A stretch of DNA of 64,000 bases from NCBI GenBank assembly GCA_035079385.1, contig JAVHKY010000052.1:7068001-7132000 (forward strand). Reading direction: 5' to 3'. Shown piece by piece: positions 41,597 through 54,100 of the stretch (positions are counted from its first letter, which is position 1; every line of letters starts with the position of its first letter). The notes beneath the pieces are model-generated. The model was given only the letters and a program-made list of their open reading frames with translations, was not told where the DNA came from and made no database searches. Source of the stretch: Aspidiotus rigidus. Its lineage: Eukaryota; Arthropoda; Insecta; Hemiptera; Diaspididae. Both the position numbers and the translations under genes were made by a program.

Positions 41597-43790
41597 TGGC
41601 AGGAACGCTCAAGTTCCTGCAGGCCAACCTTCAGCACTGCGAACTGGCCCAGGACCTTCTCTGGCAGTTTGTAGCTGAGGAGGGAACGCACATTGTAATT
41701 GCCAGTGAGTATTACAATGTTGCGAGAAGAAAAGGATGGTACACAGACCATACTGGCTTAGCGGCCATTGGTGTTTGCCCAGAGTGTCCAATTGCTCCGG
41801 GAGAGGTTGAAAGAGGGGAGGGGTATGTTGCTGTGAAGATGGCCGACATGGTTGTCTACAGTTGCTACTTCTCCCCGAATCGCCCCTTCCTGGAGTTTGA
41901 GGACTTCTTGAAGAAATTAGAAGAAAGCTTGTCCAGATGGCAAGGTGAAAAATTCATTGTGGCTGGCGATTTTAATGCCAAGTCAGAAGAGTGGCGATCA
42001 GGCCGTATGGACATCCGTGGGTATGCCTTGGGGGAGTGGATTGCTTACAATCAACTGGAGACAGTCAATGTTGGCAACACTCCTACCCGAGTGCATCAAG
42101 GATATGGGTCCATTATTGATATCACCTTTGCCTCAGAGAGCCTAGCCCGAAAAATAGAAGGCTGGGCGGTACTGGACAAGGAGCTATCTGGGAGCGACCA
42201 CCGGCGTATCGGCTTCTCCATCCGCCGGGAAGTTGAGGTCGCTGCTCCACAAAAGCTGGTAAGAAAGTGGGCCGTTAGGAAGCTGAATAGTGACCGTTTG
42301 AAGGCTAGCTATCTTGCTCTCACATGGGATCAAGAAGAAGAGCAAGAAGGCAATGCGGAGGTGGCAGCAGAGAGGATGATCAAGACTGTCACCAAAGCTT
42401 GCGACGTAGCCATGCCCAGGCAAGGTCCACCAAAGAAGAGGAGGGCCGTTTACTGGTGGACCAACAAGATTGCCGAATTGAGAAAAGAGTGCAACCGTCA
42501 GCGCCGGATATACCAGCGTAGTAGTGGGCGCCAAGGGGCGCGGGCGGTTGCACCCGATTACCAGCTGGCTCGTAAAAGGCTGAAGAAGGCCATCAAGGAC
42601 AGCAAGAGTGCTGCATGGCGAGAGCTATGTGAGATGGCAGATGACGACCCATTTGGAAAGCCTTATAAGTTAGTGCTGAAGAAGCTCAAAGGCCTCTCAG
42701 CAATGAGCCGAATGGAGCGGGATGTTGTGGGTCAAATCATTGATAGCTTGTTCCCACAGCAGCCACCACCAATGGTAACGCTACCAATAGTAGAAGAGGA
42801 TGGTATATCCCTCCTAGGCACCGAGGAGGTTGATGCAGCAGTCAATAGACTGCGGGGTAAGTATTGGAAGGCTCCAGGCCCGGATGAGATTCCAAATCCA
42901 GTCTGGAGCGCCATACATTCAGTTGACCCAGCACTGCTTGTTGATACATTCAATGCGGCAATTGTTGGGGGACTGTTCCCTGTGCGATGGAAGAAAGCTA
43001 GGCTAGCGTTGATTGATAAGAAGGATAAACCACCTGGTCTACCATCCTCTTATCGTCCACTTTGTCTGCTAGACAATGTTGGGAAACTTCTAGAAAGAGT
43101 GATAGCCAATCGCTTGGAGAGCTATCTGAAGGAAAGAGATATAATCTCTGATAGCCAGTACGGTTTTCAAACTGGACGCTGCACATCAGATGCTGGGATC
43201 CGGCTGAAGAGGATAGCCAAGTCAGCAATTGATATGCGTCAGTTTTGCGCAGCCGTCAGCCTCGACATAAGAAATGCGTTCAATTCAATCCCATGGAAGA
43301 TGATATTGGAAGCTCTTGTGAACGCAGGAGTGCCCGCATACCTGCTCAGGATGATCAGCAGCTATCTTAGCTGCCGTGAAATCCAAGCAGAGACGTCTGC
43401 TGGTACAGTAAAGCGCCCTGTTACTTGTGGGGTGCCGCAGGGGTCGGTCCTTGGGCCGCTTTTGTGGTGCGTCGCATTTAACGGAATCTTTAAGGTGAAG
43501 CTGCCACCGGGGGTTAAGCTTATCTGCTATGCGGATGACACCCTGGTGGTATGCACCGCCGAAACAACTGTAGCGGTGGAGAGCAGGGTAAACCGGGCCC
43601 TAGAGGATGTGACGCGTTAGATCGAGTCGGCTGGACTTGAACTAGCAGCAAGTAAGACGGAGGCCATTTTATTCACGACCCGTCGGAAGTTCAAGCCACC
43701 CACCTTTCGCCTGCGAGGTGTGGAAATTGAAACCAAGAAGCAAATGAAATACCTGAGCATCTGGTTTGACTCAACGCTGAGCTTCAGGCA
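41596..43790 (+). pseudogene. R1-type LINE copy A ORF2 (endonuclease and reverse transcriptase), truncated
   Basis: The start overlaps the ORF1 stop (TAATG, ATG at 41596). An apurinic-type endonuclease comes first: 'LQANLQHCELAQDLL', 'IASEYYN' (Glu), 'VAGDFNAKSEEW' and 'SGSDHRRIGF'. The reverse transcriptase follows: 'SYRPLCLLDNVGKLLERVIA', 'SDSQYGFQTGRCTSDA', 'VSLDIRNAFNSIPW', 'GVPQGSVLGPLLW' and the catalytic 'ICYADDTLVV' near 43530. A TAG at 43618-43620 replaces a probable Trp codon; the frame then continues ('IESAGLELAASKTEAILF') until the junction with copy B. The C-terminal part is missing. Confidence 0.9.
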
Positions 43791-44696
43791 AGGTCCGGTT
43801 CCGGTGCCATTGACTGAGCTGACCCCCCGGGCTGTGCGTCACCTGGAATTGAGGGTTCATTGGCAGAACAGGCTGACCGCATGGGCTGCTACATGAACTC
43901 TGTCTCGCGCGAGTTGTTGCGGTCTGGGTGTGCTGACCACCTGGGATGCGCTGCTGGGCCTATAAACTAGGATGGCGTCTTGTGCCGGGGGGTTCACATT
44001 GGAGTGGCTCTGGTGGGTTCCCTCCATGGTGCGGCGTCTTGTGCCTCTATGGTGCTATGTTGTGCCGGGTGGGTGCGTATTGGGTCTGCTCTGGTGGGTG
44101 CCTTCTGTGGTGCTTGACTGAGCTGAGTTGTCTGGTACCCTTGTGAATGCTGGGGTATTGGACTTGAGTGTCGAATGTGAGGATAGTGAGGTGTTGGCTG
44201 CGACTGTACCACTTTCTGTCTACTTCTGGTCGGCGTTTGGTGGGGTTATGGTTTGGTGGTGGGTTGCTGTTGGGGTGCGGGTGGGGCGTTGCAACTAAGA
44301 GTACTAGGAGAAGGATACTCCGAGGCTAATTAAACCATAGGGAAGGAAACCTTATACTTTTCCAAAAAACCACCCGTCTCCTTGCAGACTAGGGCACGGG
44401 CTCATAGGATAAGGGAAGGACAACCCCGACAGAAAACCGTCAACTGGTGTAGGCAGTCACACCTGCATCAGGATCATCTTCATATATGGGGTGACATACT
44501 GTCTGGTGGAGTTTCTTCTAGTGAGTAGGTAGGAGATGGAAAACTGTGACAATGAAAACCCGGTCATAGCCGTAAGGTGTGTGCCTTTCCCTGCGACCAC
44601 CAAGCAGCTCGCGGGGGAAGTATGGTTCTGCAAGATGATCTGGGAAGGCGGAAGCAGCTTCCCAGATGACGCCTCACACTGCAATATTATTTACAG

Positions 44697-46206
44697 ATGA
44701 AAATGACTAAGGACAATGATTCTGGTGCCGTTTTGGATGCGGCGAACTGGCTCCCCACGCTGATGCGCTCAGGCGGTGGGGTCGAGGGCTGTTGTCCTCG
44801 AATCTCATGATGAGGCAACAACAACAGAGAAGAAAGAGGCTACCAAAAAGTCCAATGAGGTACCTACAATGCTACCACCGGGAACTCTGGAGGGCGGGGA
44901 CGAAGTTTCTGTCACTCCTCTGGCACTGGAGAAGCGAGGCCACAGTAGGAAGAGGTTGTGGGCCAATTCCTTCACGTCCCCTACCAAGATGAACTTGGAA
45001 GATGAGCAGATGGAAGAGGAGGGATTGTTCCTTGGGAAGATCCCAAACCTTCCCAATGCAAAAATGAAGACGGCGATGAAGAAGCTTCAAGACCATTGCA
45101 AGCATCTAATGCAGCGAGACATCACACGCGAAGCCGAGGTCCAGGCAGAGTGGCGAAGCAAGGCTGAGATTCTGAAAAAGGTGGTAGAGCTCCAGGGGCT
45201 GGTGGATACATACCTTTCCATCAAGGACCTGCAAGCTAGCAGGCAGCTCCTTCAGGAGATAGGGGCGTTGAATGACACTAACGCAAAGTTGGAGGACCAG
45301 GTGAAGACGCTCCTGGCCCACCAGAAGAAGTCAGAAGGGGAAAAAATAAAACAGCTAAAGGACATTCCCGCTGAGAATGTCCGGCTGAAAGAGAACATGA
45401 GTGGCATGTGCATTGAACTGCAGAGGCTTGTTAGCCAGCAGTAGCATGGACCAGCAGCATTACCTCCACCAACTATGCTACCAAGTAGCAGTGGCCCACG
45501 GGATGCTGTAAAGGCCAAGGTAGCACAGAAGCCACCTACCAAACCACTGAAGACAACCCAGCAGAAGAGTGTGCAGCAACAGCAAGCGCAACAGCGGCCG
45601 CAGCAACTGCAACAACAACAGCAGCAACAGCAAGCGCAACAAGGGCTGCAGCAACTTCAACAGCAACGGCAGCAACAGAAGCAGCAGCAACAGAAGCAGC
45701 AGCAACAGCAGCAAGACCAGAAGTAACAGCCCCCACAGGTAGCTACACCTAGTGCTGGTGCACCCTCTTGGATAGAAATGGTAGCAGCAATTGGTGAAGC
45801 GGATGCCAAGATCATCAAAGTTGAGAAGATGGGCCGAGGGTGCCAAATGGCCCAAGCTCAGGTCTCCATTCCAACTGCCCTGAGGTTAGTCCAAGCCGGC
45901 AGCATACAGATTAGGTGGAGCAAAGGTCCGCTCTTTGGAGAAGAAGGATGCAGCATCTCCACGCTGTTTCTAGTGTCTCCATCGTGGCCATTTTGCAGCA
46001 GCTTGCAAAGGGGAGGCTGTTGGCAAAGGATGCTATAGGTACGGTGCGGAAGGGCACCTGCTAAGAGATTGCACGCGGGACCCAAAGTGCCCACTATGCA
46101 GTCAAGAAGATGGCCGCGACGTAGGCCATGCGGTCGGCAGCAACGGCTGCATAGGCGCCGCACAGTCCCCTGCCCAAGGGCGTAGAAGAGGACCAACAGC
46201 CTCTTA
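44697..46206 (+). pseudogene. R1-type LINE copy B ORF1, multiply broken
   Basis: It starts at ATG 44697 ('MKMTKDNDSGAVLDAANW'), shifts frame near 44780, then is open to a TAG at 45442-45444 after the coiled coil. A Gln-rich tract (45575-45726) and the zinc-knuckle region (to 46206, 'CPLCSQEDGRDVGHAVG') follow in several frames. Compared with copy A, a block of about 0.5 kb between the Gln tract and the knuckles is missing. Confidence 0.85.
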
Positions 46207-46800
46207 ATGGCAGGGACGCTCAAGTTCCTGCAGGCTAACCTTCAGCACTGCAAACTGGCTCAGGATCTTCTCTGGCAGTTTGTAGCTGAGGAGGGAACGC
46301 ACATTGTGATTGCCAGCAAGTATTACAATGTTGCGAGAAGCATGGTACATAGACTGTACTGGCTTAGCGGCCATTGGTGTTTGCCCAGAGTGTCTAATTG
46401 CTCTGGGAGAGGTTAAAAGAGGAGAGGGGTATGTTGCTGTGAAGATGGTCGACATGGTCGTCTACAGTTGCTACTTCTCTCCAAATCGCCCCTTCCCGGA
46501 GTTTGAGGACTTCTTGAAGAAATTAGAAGAAAACTTATTCAAAAGGCAAGGTGAAAAATTCATTGTGGCTGGCGATTTCAATGCCAAGTCAGAAGAGTGG
46601 CGATCAGGCTGTACTGACATTCGTGGGTATGCCTTGGGGGAGTGGATTGCTTACAATCGACTGGAAATGGTCAATGTAGGCAACACTCCTACCCGAGTGC
46701 ATCAAGGATAGAGGTCCATTGTTGACATCACCTTTGCCTTAGAGAGCCTAGCCCAAAGAATAGATGGCTGGGCAGTACTGGACAAGGAGCTTTCTGGGAG
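46207..46800 (+). pseudogene. R1-type LINE copy B ORF2, endonuclease fragment
   Basis: It starts at the TAATG overlap ('MAGTLKFLQANLQHCKLAQD'). A frameshift near 46345 and an in-frame stop near 46710 break it. Conserved 'VAGDFNAKSEEWRSG' and the start of the 'SGSNH' motif (SDH in copy A) are visible up to the hAT insertion. Confidence 0.85.
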
Positions 46801-46808
46801 CAACCACT

Positions 46809-47380
46809 CAGTGGCGGATCCAAGGGGGGGCAGGGGGCCATTGCCCCCCCCCCCCCCAAAGGAAAAAGAAAAAAAGAAAAAAAGGAAGGGAAATAACGAA
46901 AACGCGAAAAAGAAAAGGAAAACGAGAAGAGAAGAAAAAAAAAATAGGAAAAACGTAAAAGAAGAGAAGAGGAAAATATCTTTATGACTGATACTTTGTC
47001 CATGTACAATTACTCGGGTAGTCGGGTGAGACACAATAAGAATTCTTCATAAGGGAATCAGTCTTTCATTCTTCATAGCCAATCAACCATGGCCGAAGAT
47101 CGTCTGACTGGTTTGGCTCTAGCAAATATCCATAAGGACATCCCTGTCGACATCGGTGAACTGGTGGATACCTTTGTTAGAGCCAAACCTAGACGCATGG
47201 CCATGGGTGACTGGAGTGTAAACTGAGAATTGTAGTTACAACAGCGTTATTCATTTCTTCATTTTTAAAGATAGAATTCAATTATATACATACACTCATT
47301 ATCGCAGTAAAAAATTTTTTTGTGCTGATACGGGAAATTTTGCCCCCCCCCCCCATTTGGTTTTTCTAGATCCGCCACTG
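46809..47380 (+). mobile_element. hAT element, 572 bp, inserted in LINE copy B
   Basis: The ends are CAGTGGCGGATC...GATCCGCCACTG, flanked by an exact 8-bp duplication CAACCACT (46801-46808 and 47381-47388). Runs of G and C lie just inside the ends. The interior has an A/G-rich stretch (46855-46980) and a surviving C-terminal piece of transposase. Confidence 0.92.
47089..47226 (+). pseudogene. hAT transposase C-terminal remnant (45 codons)
   Basis: This reads 'MAEDRLTGLALANIHKDIPV' and ends 'VDTFVRAKPRRMAMGDWSVN'. It matches the end of hATC dimerisation regions (MSxxRLxxLALLxIHxDI...FA...RRM). Codons upstream do not restore a transposase, so the element cannot move itself. Confidence 0.7.
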
Positions 47381-47404
47381 CAACCACTGGTGTATTATTA
47401 TTAT

Positions 47405-48910
47405 TAACTGATATAGAAGAGTGAATGAAAATAATACTTAGAGAGCTTTGCTCACTTCGGAAAACAAATGGAGACAAAAACGATTAATTAAATATGATGT
47501 AGCCAATAATGAACAAAATGGAAAAAAGAAGTGGAGATGTAGGAAAATAAGATAGGAAAAGTCAGTTTTGCTTTCACGCTGCGAAAGCTTTTTATTATTT
47601 TTACTCAACTTGATGATTTTATTGCATATATCTAACTATCCATACTCTCTTTTGTTTTCAACCTAAATATCATTGGTCAAAATAAATTATTTTCAGTAGT
47701 ACTAAATTTTTGAAAAATGTAGAAAGCTACCAAAGCGACCTCTTGAGACGGAAGATACCTTTAAAATTTGAATAACTACAAAAAACCGATACCTTCTCAA
47801 CACACGGCTGGCGATCCGTCGCGCCGCCAACCGCTAGTACAGGAGCAGGAGAATTGATCTCGCGGAAATTGATAACACGAAAATTTAACTCATAAAATTT
47901 ACCACGGAAAATTGATCACAGGAAACAATACAACGCACCAAGATACGAAAATTCATCGCAAAATTTATCATTGACGTGTGAAAAATGGGGATTACTACAC
48001 TGAATTCTTAAAACTACATCTCACGCTTAAAGGGACTTCTGTTTTTTCGAAGTACATACAATTTAATACAGTGTTATGGGCCACCGGCCTTATAATCAGC
48101 AATTAGATAAACATTGAAGCTAGTGACAACATTCAACAAGAGCGTTGCAGTGTCCACATACTTCCTTTGTTTTGTAGGTAGCTCACCAGCGACATTCTGT
48201 TCATGTTTAGTTTCCATTATCGTTTGTTTGCGTAAGAGAGCGCAGACAAATTTATATGGATTTGGATGGTTAATACTCACTACCGACACGAAACCACAAC
48301 GCCATACCTCAACTGAGTTTGTGGTTTTTGGATCTCAACATTCCCCGCAATTCCATAAACTGACAGAAAATTTAGAAACGTGTCTTGGACGATTGCGCTG
48401 GAGACACCCAATCCGCTTGTCTTACGCAAGAGTCGGTAAGTGACGCATACATAGAGAAAAACCATTGTCCGTTCAATACCTTCTTTTCAGACCAGCTTCT
48501 ATGGTCAATATAATATTTCAATCTAAACTTTTTCAGGTAATTCTCATTTCCGTGCGACAAATTCTCGGTGCGTTGTATTGTCTCATGTAATAGATTTTTC
48601 ATGGTAAATTTCGTGCGATCAATCCCCCCCCCCCCCCCCCGGATAGTACAATCATGAAGAAATACAAATTTCGGAAAATCGTACAAATGAGTTCTAAATG
48701 CTATGAAACGCAAGACAAAAAAAACTTCCTCGCTAATTTTCTCAAAATCCGATCGGGTATAATAATACCTCCAAAGGTCGGTAAAAGTGATATAATGATA
48801 AGAGAATAGTGCCTTAAAACAATCCATAATAATACAATACCTATTTCTTGCATTATTTTTAATGTCGTATTTATCATTTTTGATTACTTTTGCACACTGG
48901 TACATTTCAG
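47405..48910 (+). other. Intron sequence before exon 2, no gene recognised
   Basis: AT-rich DNA with a C-run near 48626-48641. Short words like 'aaaattgat-aca-gaaa' repeat at 47850-47930. Open frames at 48074-48443 (both strands) and 48372-48932 (minus, overlapping the exon) have no recognisable motif. A polypyrimidine stretch and TTTCAG close the intron at 48910. Confidence 0.6.
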
Positions 48911-49053
48911 ACCCACGCGGACCGCATGCCATTTTGTTGCAATTTCTGCCAGAGATTATTTAAACACAAACGTAGTCGAGATCGTCACGTAAAGCTACAT
49001 ACAGGCGACAGAAAATACAAATGTAATCACTGTGAGGCGGCATTCTCTCGAAG
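48911..49053 (+). CDS. Oaz: C2H2 zinc-finger gene, second visible exon
   Basis: The exon lies between the acceptor TACATTTCAG (48901-48910) and a donor AAG|GTGAGC. It starts in phase 0 with 'THADRMPF', which supplies the last His of finger 1. It contains all of finger 2 ('[20 protein letters not shown]' then H) and the first part of finger 3 ('[10 protein letters not shown]'). Length 143 nt leaves two bases (AG) that join C at 54339 to make Ser. The near-invariant [12 protein letters not shown] and ECEAAFSRSDHLKIH-type words are hallmarks of ZNF423/ZNF521. Confidence 0.9.
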
Positions 49054-49595
49054 GTGAGCTCTGATTTCTTTAAAAAAAGTAAATGAACGAATAAAGCCCA
49101 CAAAAAAATTATATTATAATGATGATAATGGAATTTATTTTTCTATCTCACATTCCTAAGCAACAAAGAGGTTACTTTTTTCCTAAGAACATCCTAACTA
49201 TTCGTACATGCTTGCACTTATTACACTCTGATTTCTGCATTTGCCTTTGTTAGTAGGTAGCAAACCTGAAGGTAAGAAAAGAAAACAATAGCGTAAACTT
49301 ATTGACCATCTCACATCATTTTAGATATAAATCGACTGTACTCACGATTTTGAGATGCATCATCAAAGGGTTGTTGCAGGCAATGTTTGGCGTTCAAAAC
49401 GAAATAAAACGGAACAAGATGTGAAAGGCCTGTCTGCGCAGTTCTCACCCAATTTTTCGAAACCTATTTTTTCAAAATGCATAATTTTTCGAATAGTCAA
49501 TAACCTTCGAAAACCACTTATTTTAAATCTCATTCTTCCAGAAGTCTAATTTTTCGACAAATATTATTTTCTTGGATACTTTGTATTTATTTATA
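49054..49595 (+). other. Intron sequence, no gene recognised
   Basis: This is the start of a 5.3-kb intron (49054-54338). Nothing recognisable. Confidence 0.6.
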
Positions 49596-49599
49596 TTTA

Positions 49600-49970
49600 C
49601 TTGTACATTGAAAATTTAGCTCGGGTGTACATTGTAAGTAATCCATTAAACGCTGCAATCTCTTTTGTACTTGTCGTACACCATGGCGATTTTTCAAAGT
49701 CGCGTTTGGAGTTTGAGCCTTTTTTTGGCAGAAGGGGGGGGGGGGGGGTGAGGCTCGCCTTTACTTTGCAACCTACGCTGGACGTGGTGTCCAATCGCTC
49801 CTTCTGTATTTCCTCAAGGAAGGTGTACATGTCTGGGTGATGTTGTCCAGGAGTAGGCTGAATCTGTTGTACGACCCTTCACTGGAATTGTTTGTTTTAT
49901 TTCCGTCCGTGATCACGGCCTCATATACGTTCCACAGGTCTGGTTGGTACCAAGAAGGTATCACGGCCCT
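49600..49970 (-). pseudogene. MULE-type transposase relic (TNNxxEG motif)
   Basis: Minus-strand frames read 'DLWNVYEAVITDGNKTNNSS' followed by EG and 'YNRFSLLLDN', then, after a frame change, 'LEEIQKERLD'. This matches the C-terminal part of FLYWCH-associated MULE transposases (LWN...RTNNxxEGWHxxF...PSIWxFIxxLxxEQ). A related but distinct relic is at 60824-61177. A G-run (49735-49748) follows. Confidence 0.65.
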
Positions 49971-51124
49971 ACGGCTTCTTCCAGGCCAGGCCCATTGTTA
50001 ACCAAAGGTTAGATTTTGAAGTCTGACATGTAGTACTAAATTTACATAAGCTAATAAGAGAAACCGAAAAATTAATTGAAAAATTTCCAGTAAGAAATCG
50101 CTATTGCTTTTGTCGGGGGCACAATATTCCTTGGAAAAATAGTCGCATGAGTTTCAGAAGTATAGGTAATTATTTTCGCTTGAACTCCGATAAAAAAAGG
50201 TTTCAGAAAATTTTCGAGCTCCAGAACCTACTACCATCATAAATGTTAATCAAAGAATGCAGGAAATTGGCTCTATGGGCTACAAATAAGAAATTTGACT
50301 TGATTTTTTTCAAATCCCAAATTTTGTTTCATTTATTAAACTCAGTAGCAGAATGTCTTCGAATCCCACTCGTCACATCACAATAACTCAAGAATCAACA
50401 CCCGCATCCAAGGATCAGGAAAAAAACGGTTTCTTCCAGAAAGTTGATCTAAAATAAAGGTTTCAAAAAAAAAAAAAATCAGGTTTAAATTCTACAGGGA
50501 AGATATACCCAAACAGCTTCTATTTATATTAAATTCATGCGGGAAATCAATGAAATAAATTTTGTGAGTAATGGTGTTTGAAATTTTTTTATTGGAGCTA
50601 GATTTTGTATGATATTTTGAAATACAAGTATAATTGATTTCTTTTCAAAAGCTCAGAACTGTCGATTAACTTGGGAAGAAAGTTTAGTCAGTCCATTTTA
50701 TAGCGAATTCTATGAGGAACATTGTTTGTTCAAATCCCATCATTAAAACTCGATTTTTTGAGGTATTTGCATATATAGTTAGGTTTACCTTTGATAAACA
50801 TTCTAATGTGATAAATGAACTCATAGTAAAGTTCAAATAAACTATTTCATAGAGAATTTCAAGTGGAACACTTTTTTTTTGAAACTTCACTTGATTTAAG
50901 CCCAATTTTTTGAGATATTTGCAAAAAATTGATTTAGGGAGACTAGAAAGTGACACAAAGAATGTAATACAAGTTGTGAAGAGATGGGAGGTTTAATATG
51001 TACCCCAACTTGACCAGTTATGATCATCTCCTGCTCTGTATTTTACCTATCTTCATTGTCTGGACAAAATATTTCTCAACTGCCCACCTTTGACAGCTTC
51101 ACAGATTTTTCACTGCAGTCAATG
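49971..51124 (+). repeat. Diverged family S monomers (about 50450-50960) in intron DNA
   Basis: Two diverged tandem monomers share 'gaattctatgaggaacattg' / 'gaatttcaagtggaacac' and 'ttttttgaggtatttgca' / 'ttttttgagatatttgca', spaced about 130-150 bp. The same plan appears at 26660-26800 and 60420-60790. No gene is seen. Confidence 0.5.
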
Positions 51125-54100
51125 ACTTGCTGATGCGAAATGCGCGCAATCAACATAAAAATACTGCCGATTGCAAATTTGTCAAAATTTTGCGCACATT
51201 GAACAATTATGATGAGGATTGCGCGCACTCAGTAAAGTTAAGAAACTATATAAGATAGGGCTGGTATGCGCAAATGATAAGAAGAAGACCGGCGCTATGT
51301 TGATAAAGTCAAAGGAGGAGCAATAGAGCCGCCAGAAAAATTTGAAGGCATGTATTTATGGGCCCGCCAGGTAAAGAGGAAATGAGAGCCAGAAGAAACA
51401 GTTCACACATCTATACATTGAATACAGCGACAGGTAATTCATGTAACGCCAGTAAAAAAAAGAGAACGCTGTCAAAAAATTATGAAAGACGTAGAAAAAA
51501 TTTCAACGCCAGGAAAAATGATGAGCGCCACAAACAATTGAACAAACGGCGCGAATATAATAATTCTACAATTTTAAGAAAATTAAAAAAAAAAACGGTA
51601 GTTTTGATAAAGTTAATGGGGAAAAATTGATCATTTTGATAAAATTGAAAAAAAAGTCAATAATCATTGGACCAGAAGTACTCGTTTCGCTTTTGTGGGT
51701 CTTCCACGTTTTTGCTTCTGGCCGAGTGGTACACACTTTGCAGCGTCGGGTGCTCGGACAATCAGGTGTAATAGCATGCCCAGTACATATTTGCATGTAT
51801 TATACTTCATAAAAAATAGGCATGAACACAATGATGACCAACCAGCTCCTTTGTCAGGAACAGTGATGACCCAGGTATGGAAGTGCAACTTCCTGAACTC
51901 CTTGTTGCGTGAGAGTATTCTGCTTTGCCTATAAATAATAATTATTTTCTGAACTCCTCGAAGTTTTCCGCATTCCACTTCTTATCTAGGGCTTTCAGCG
52001 TCGCTGTTGATATTTCAGGTACCCCCCCCCCCGAGGCTTTTGTAAAATATTGTACACATCTGCGCCCTTGACGCTGCAATACTTTCCAATTTTCTAGCGC
52101 CCATTGGTATGCTTTTGTCCAGTGAGCGAGAGTGATAAGCGGTGCTTGACAAAATGCTTGATAGTTGGCCGATTCGGGATCTCTCACTGTGGACCACTTG
52201 AAAATAAGTTCTTCCAATTTACATAAGAACTGACCCACTAGGAGCCTCTCGCGTAACGTATGTTCACGCTTAATCCATGCATTGGTACCTTCAAGGTTGT
52301 TATTTGTTGACGGATAGCCGCAGGCAGCCCCCTCGAACGACGTACAGTTTTCCTCCAATCATTGAGCGTTGAAATATTGGACAAAATTTTGAACGGAATC
52401 GTTTCTCACTTCTTAAGAAATAGTTCAGCTGCTTTCCGGAATGTACGTAGGTCAGGACATGCTTGTAAGATACAAATATCGCTTTTTAAGCTGACTCGCG
52501 TACGTTCTTCATTTATAACTTTGAAATATGGTTCACAATTCTTCGAAATATAAGAGAAATATTGCTTGCAAACGTACATCCGGTTTACCAAAAACTCGTT
52601 CAAAAGCACATGTTATGGCTGCGTTGCCGTCACCGAGCATGATAGATGGTTGCCATCCTGGATTGCATTGCTTTACAGCTTCAAAGATGAATGCATAATC
52701 ATCTATCGTCTCTCCAGTACACACCCCCAATGCGAATGGGTGAAATGTATTATTCTTGTCCGTGACTCCGACGATCACAATAGGGTAGCCTTGCCAGACC
52801 AGTTCAAACGTCCCATCGGTTTGAATCATGTTCGATTGAAGTACGCTATGCACTAACCTACAAGCTGTAGAAACGACAATTTTCAGGTCTTGTTCTGCTG
52901 GATCAGAGGATTCTGCCACAATATGGTGGCTCAAAACATACATGTTGTCTTTGTTTGACGGAACTTTTCGCGATTCACACCATGTACGAATTCCTGATGC
53001 GCAAACAGTCGCGGGCCCATACTTCTCCTTTCTCAAAAGAGAAAGTTCTTCAGAGTTGGCGTACTCCTGTACCTTCAACCATACTCTGTTTGCCAATTTT
53101 GGTTGTTTCAATTTTGGTGCATCTTCTTCGCTGTTGTACTCACTTCCACTCTCGTCAAAATCTTGTAACAATGTTGCTTCCATTGCGTCAAAAATTAACA
53201 AAACTTTCGCGGAATCACTTAGTAAAAATTTACCGACAATAATACACGAACTTGCAGCAATGACATAGAAACATAACTGAAATAACATATGATTCATAAA
53301 CAGTACATGAAATCAAACCTGTTACATTCTGTCCAGATAAAATACGTTGTAATAGAAAAAATTTTCAACTTGTCCATACAAGAAAATACTGTGACGTTCT
53401 ACCAGTCACTGAATATCTCTTGACGCCAATAATAAAGAACAATTACAAAAACCGAGCTTTATTACTGGTACCGCAAGTACAACACTTCTAAACACCATTA
53501 AACTGTAACACAATCGCGTTAAAGAACGAGAACACGTTAACTATCGCTTTTAAGATTACAACTGAATCGCTCTTTCGGGTTGCTGCCGGCTATTTATAGT
53601 CTCACCCTTAATTCCGGATTTCTCGAGATTTCTTCTAGAACGGCAAACAGGTTATGCAAGAGTCCTTACAATCAATCGAGCACGTTCTAGGTTGTTCAAG
53701 CGTATTCGGCGAAGTAGTTAAGCGATAAGTACGCTTCCTTGCGGCGTCTGCTATTATTAAAAGTTTAGCGGCATGTGCAAGCTTGGTGCTTGCGCCTTCG
53801 TAGCAGAACGCCACAATACTTGTCGTTTGTAATCACGATTCAAAAATGGTAAAGTTGGCGCTGGCGTTCCCACCAGTTACTCTTGTCTCGCGTAAACACT
53901 TTCTACCTGCTCATTCCCACGATGCTTAAACTATTTATTTTGGCGCGCTATTTAATATTTCCCAAATTTTAAATAGGTATCAAATATCGAATTTCCGTTA
54001 ATTAGAAAAATTACCTAAATTGATGAAAACAAAAAATTAGTAAATTTTCATTATTTTTATGTAGTTTGAATTCTTGTATGTTTGATGTTTAAAATTCTCT

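Larger units (their letters stand above)
43791..47394 (+). mobile_element. R1-clade LINE, copy B (degenerate, 3'-truncated)
   Basis: This second head-to-tail copy begins at the position equivalent to 38487 of copy A. It holds a 5' UTR (to 44696), a broken ORF1 and the endonuclease part of ORF2, then a hAT insertion (46809-47380). A few more LINE bases (AACCACTGGTGTAT) follow and end in (TTA)n at about 47390-47404. More decayed than copy A. Confidence 0.88.

Noticed and set aside
48372..48932. 186-codon frame on the minus strand
   Set aside because: It overlaps exon 2 in antisense, runs through a C-run and shows no known motif.
52566..53268. Plus-strand frames of 95-108 codons
   Set aside because: Antisense to the MULE transposase, which has clear motifs on the minus strand.
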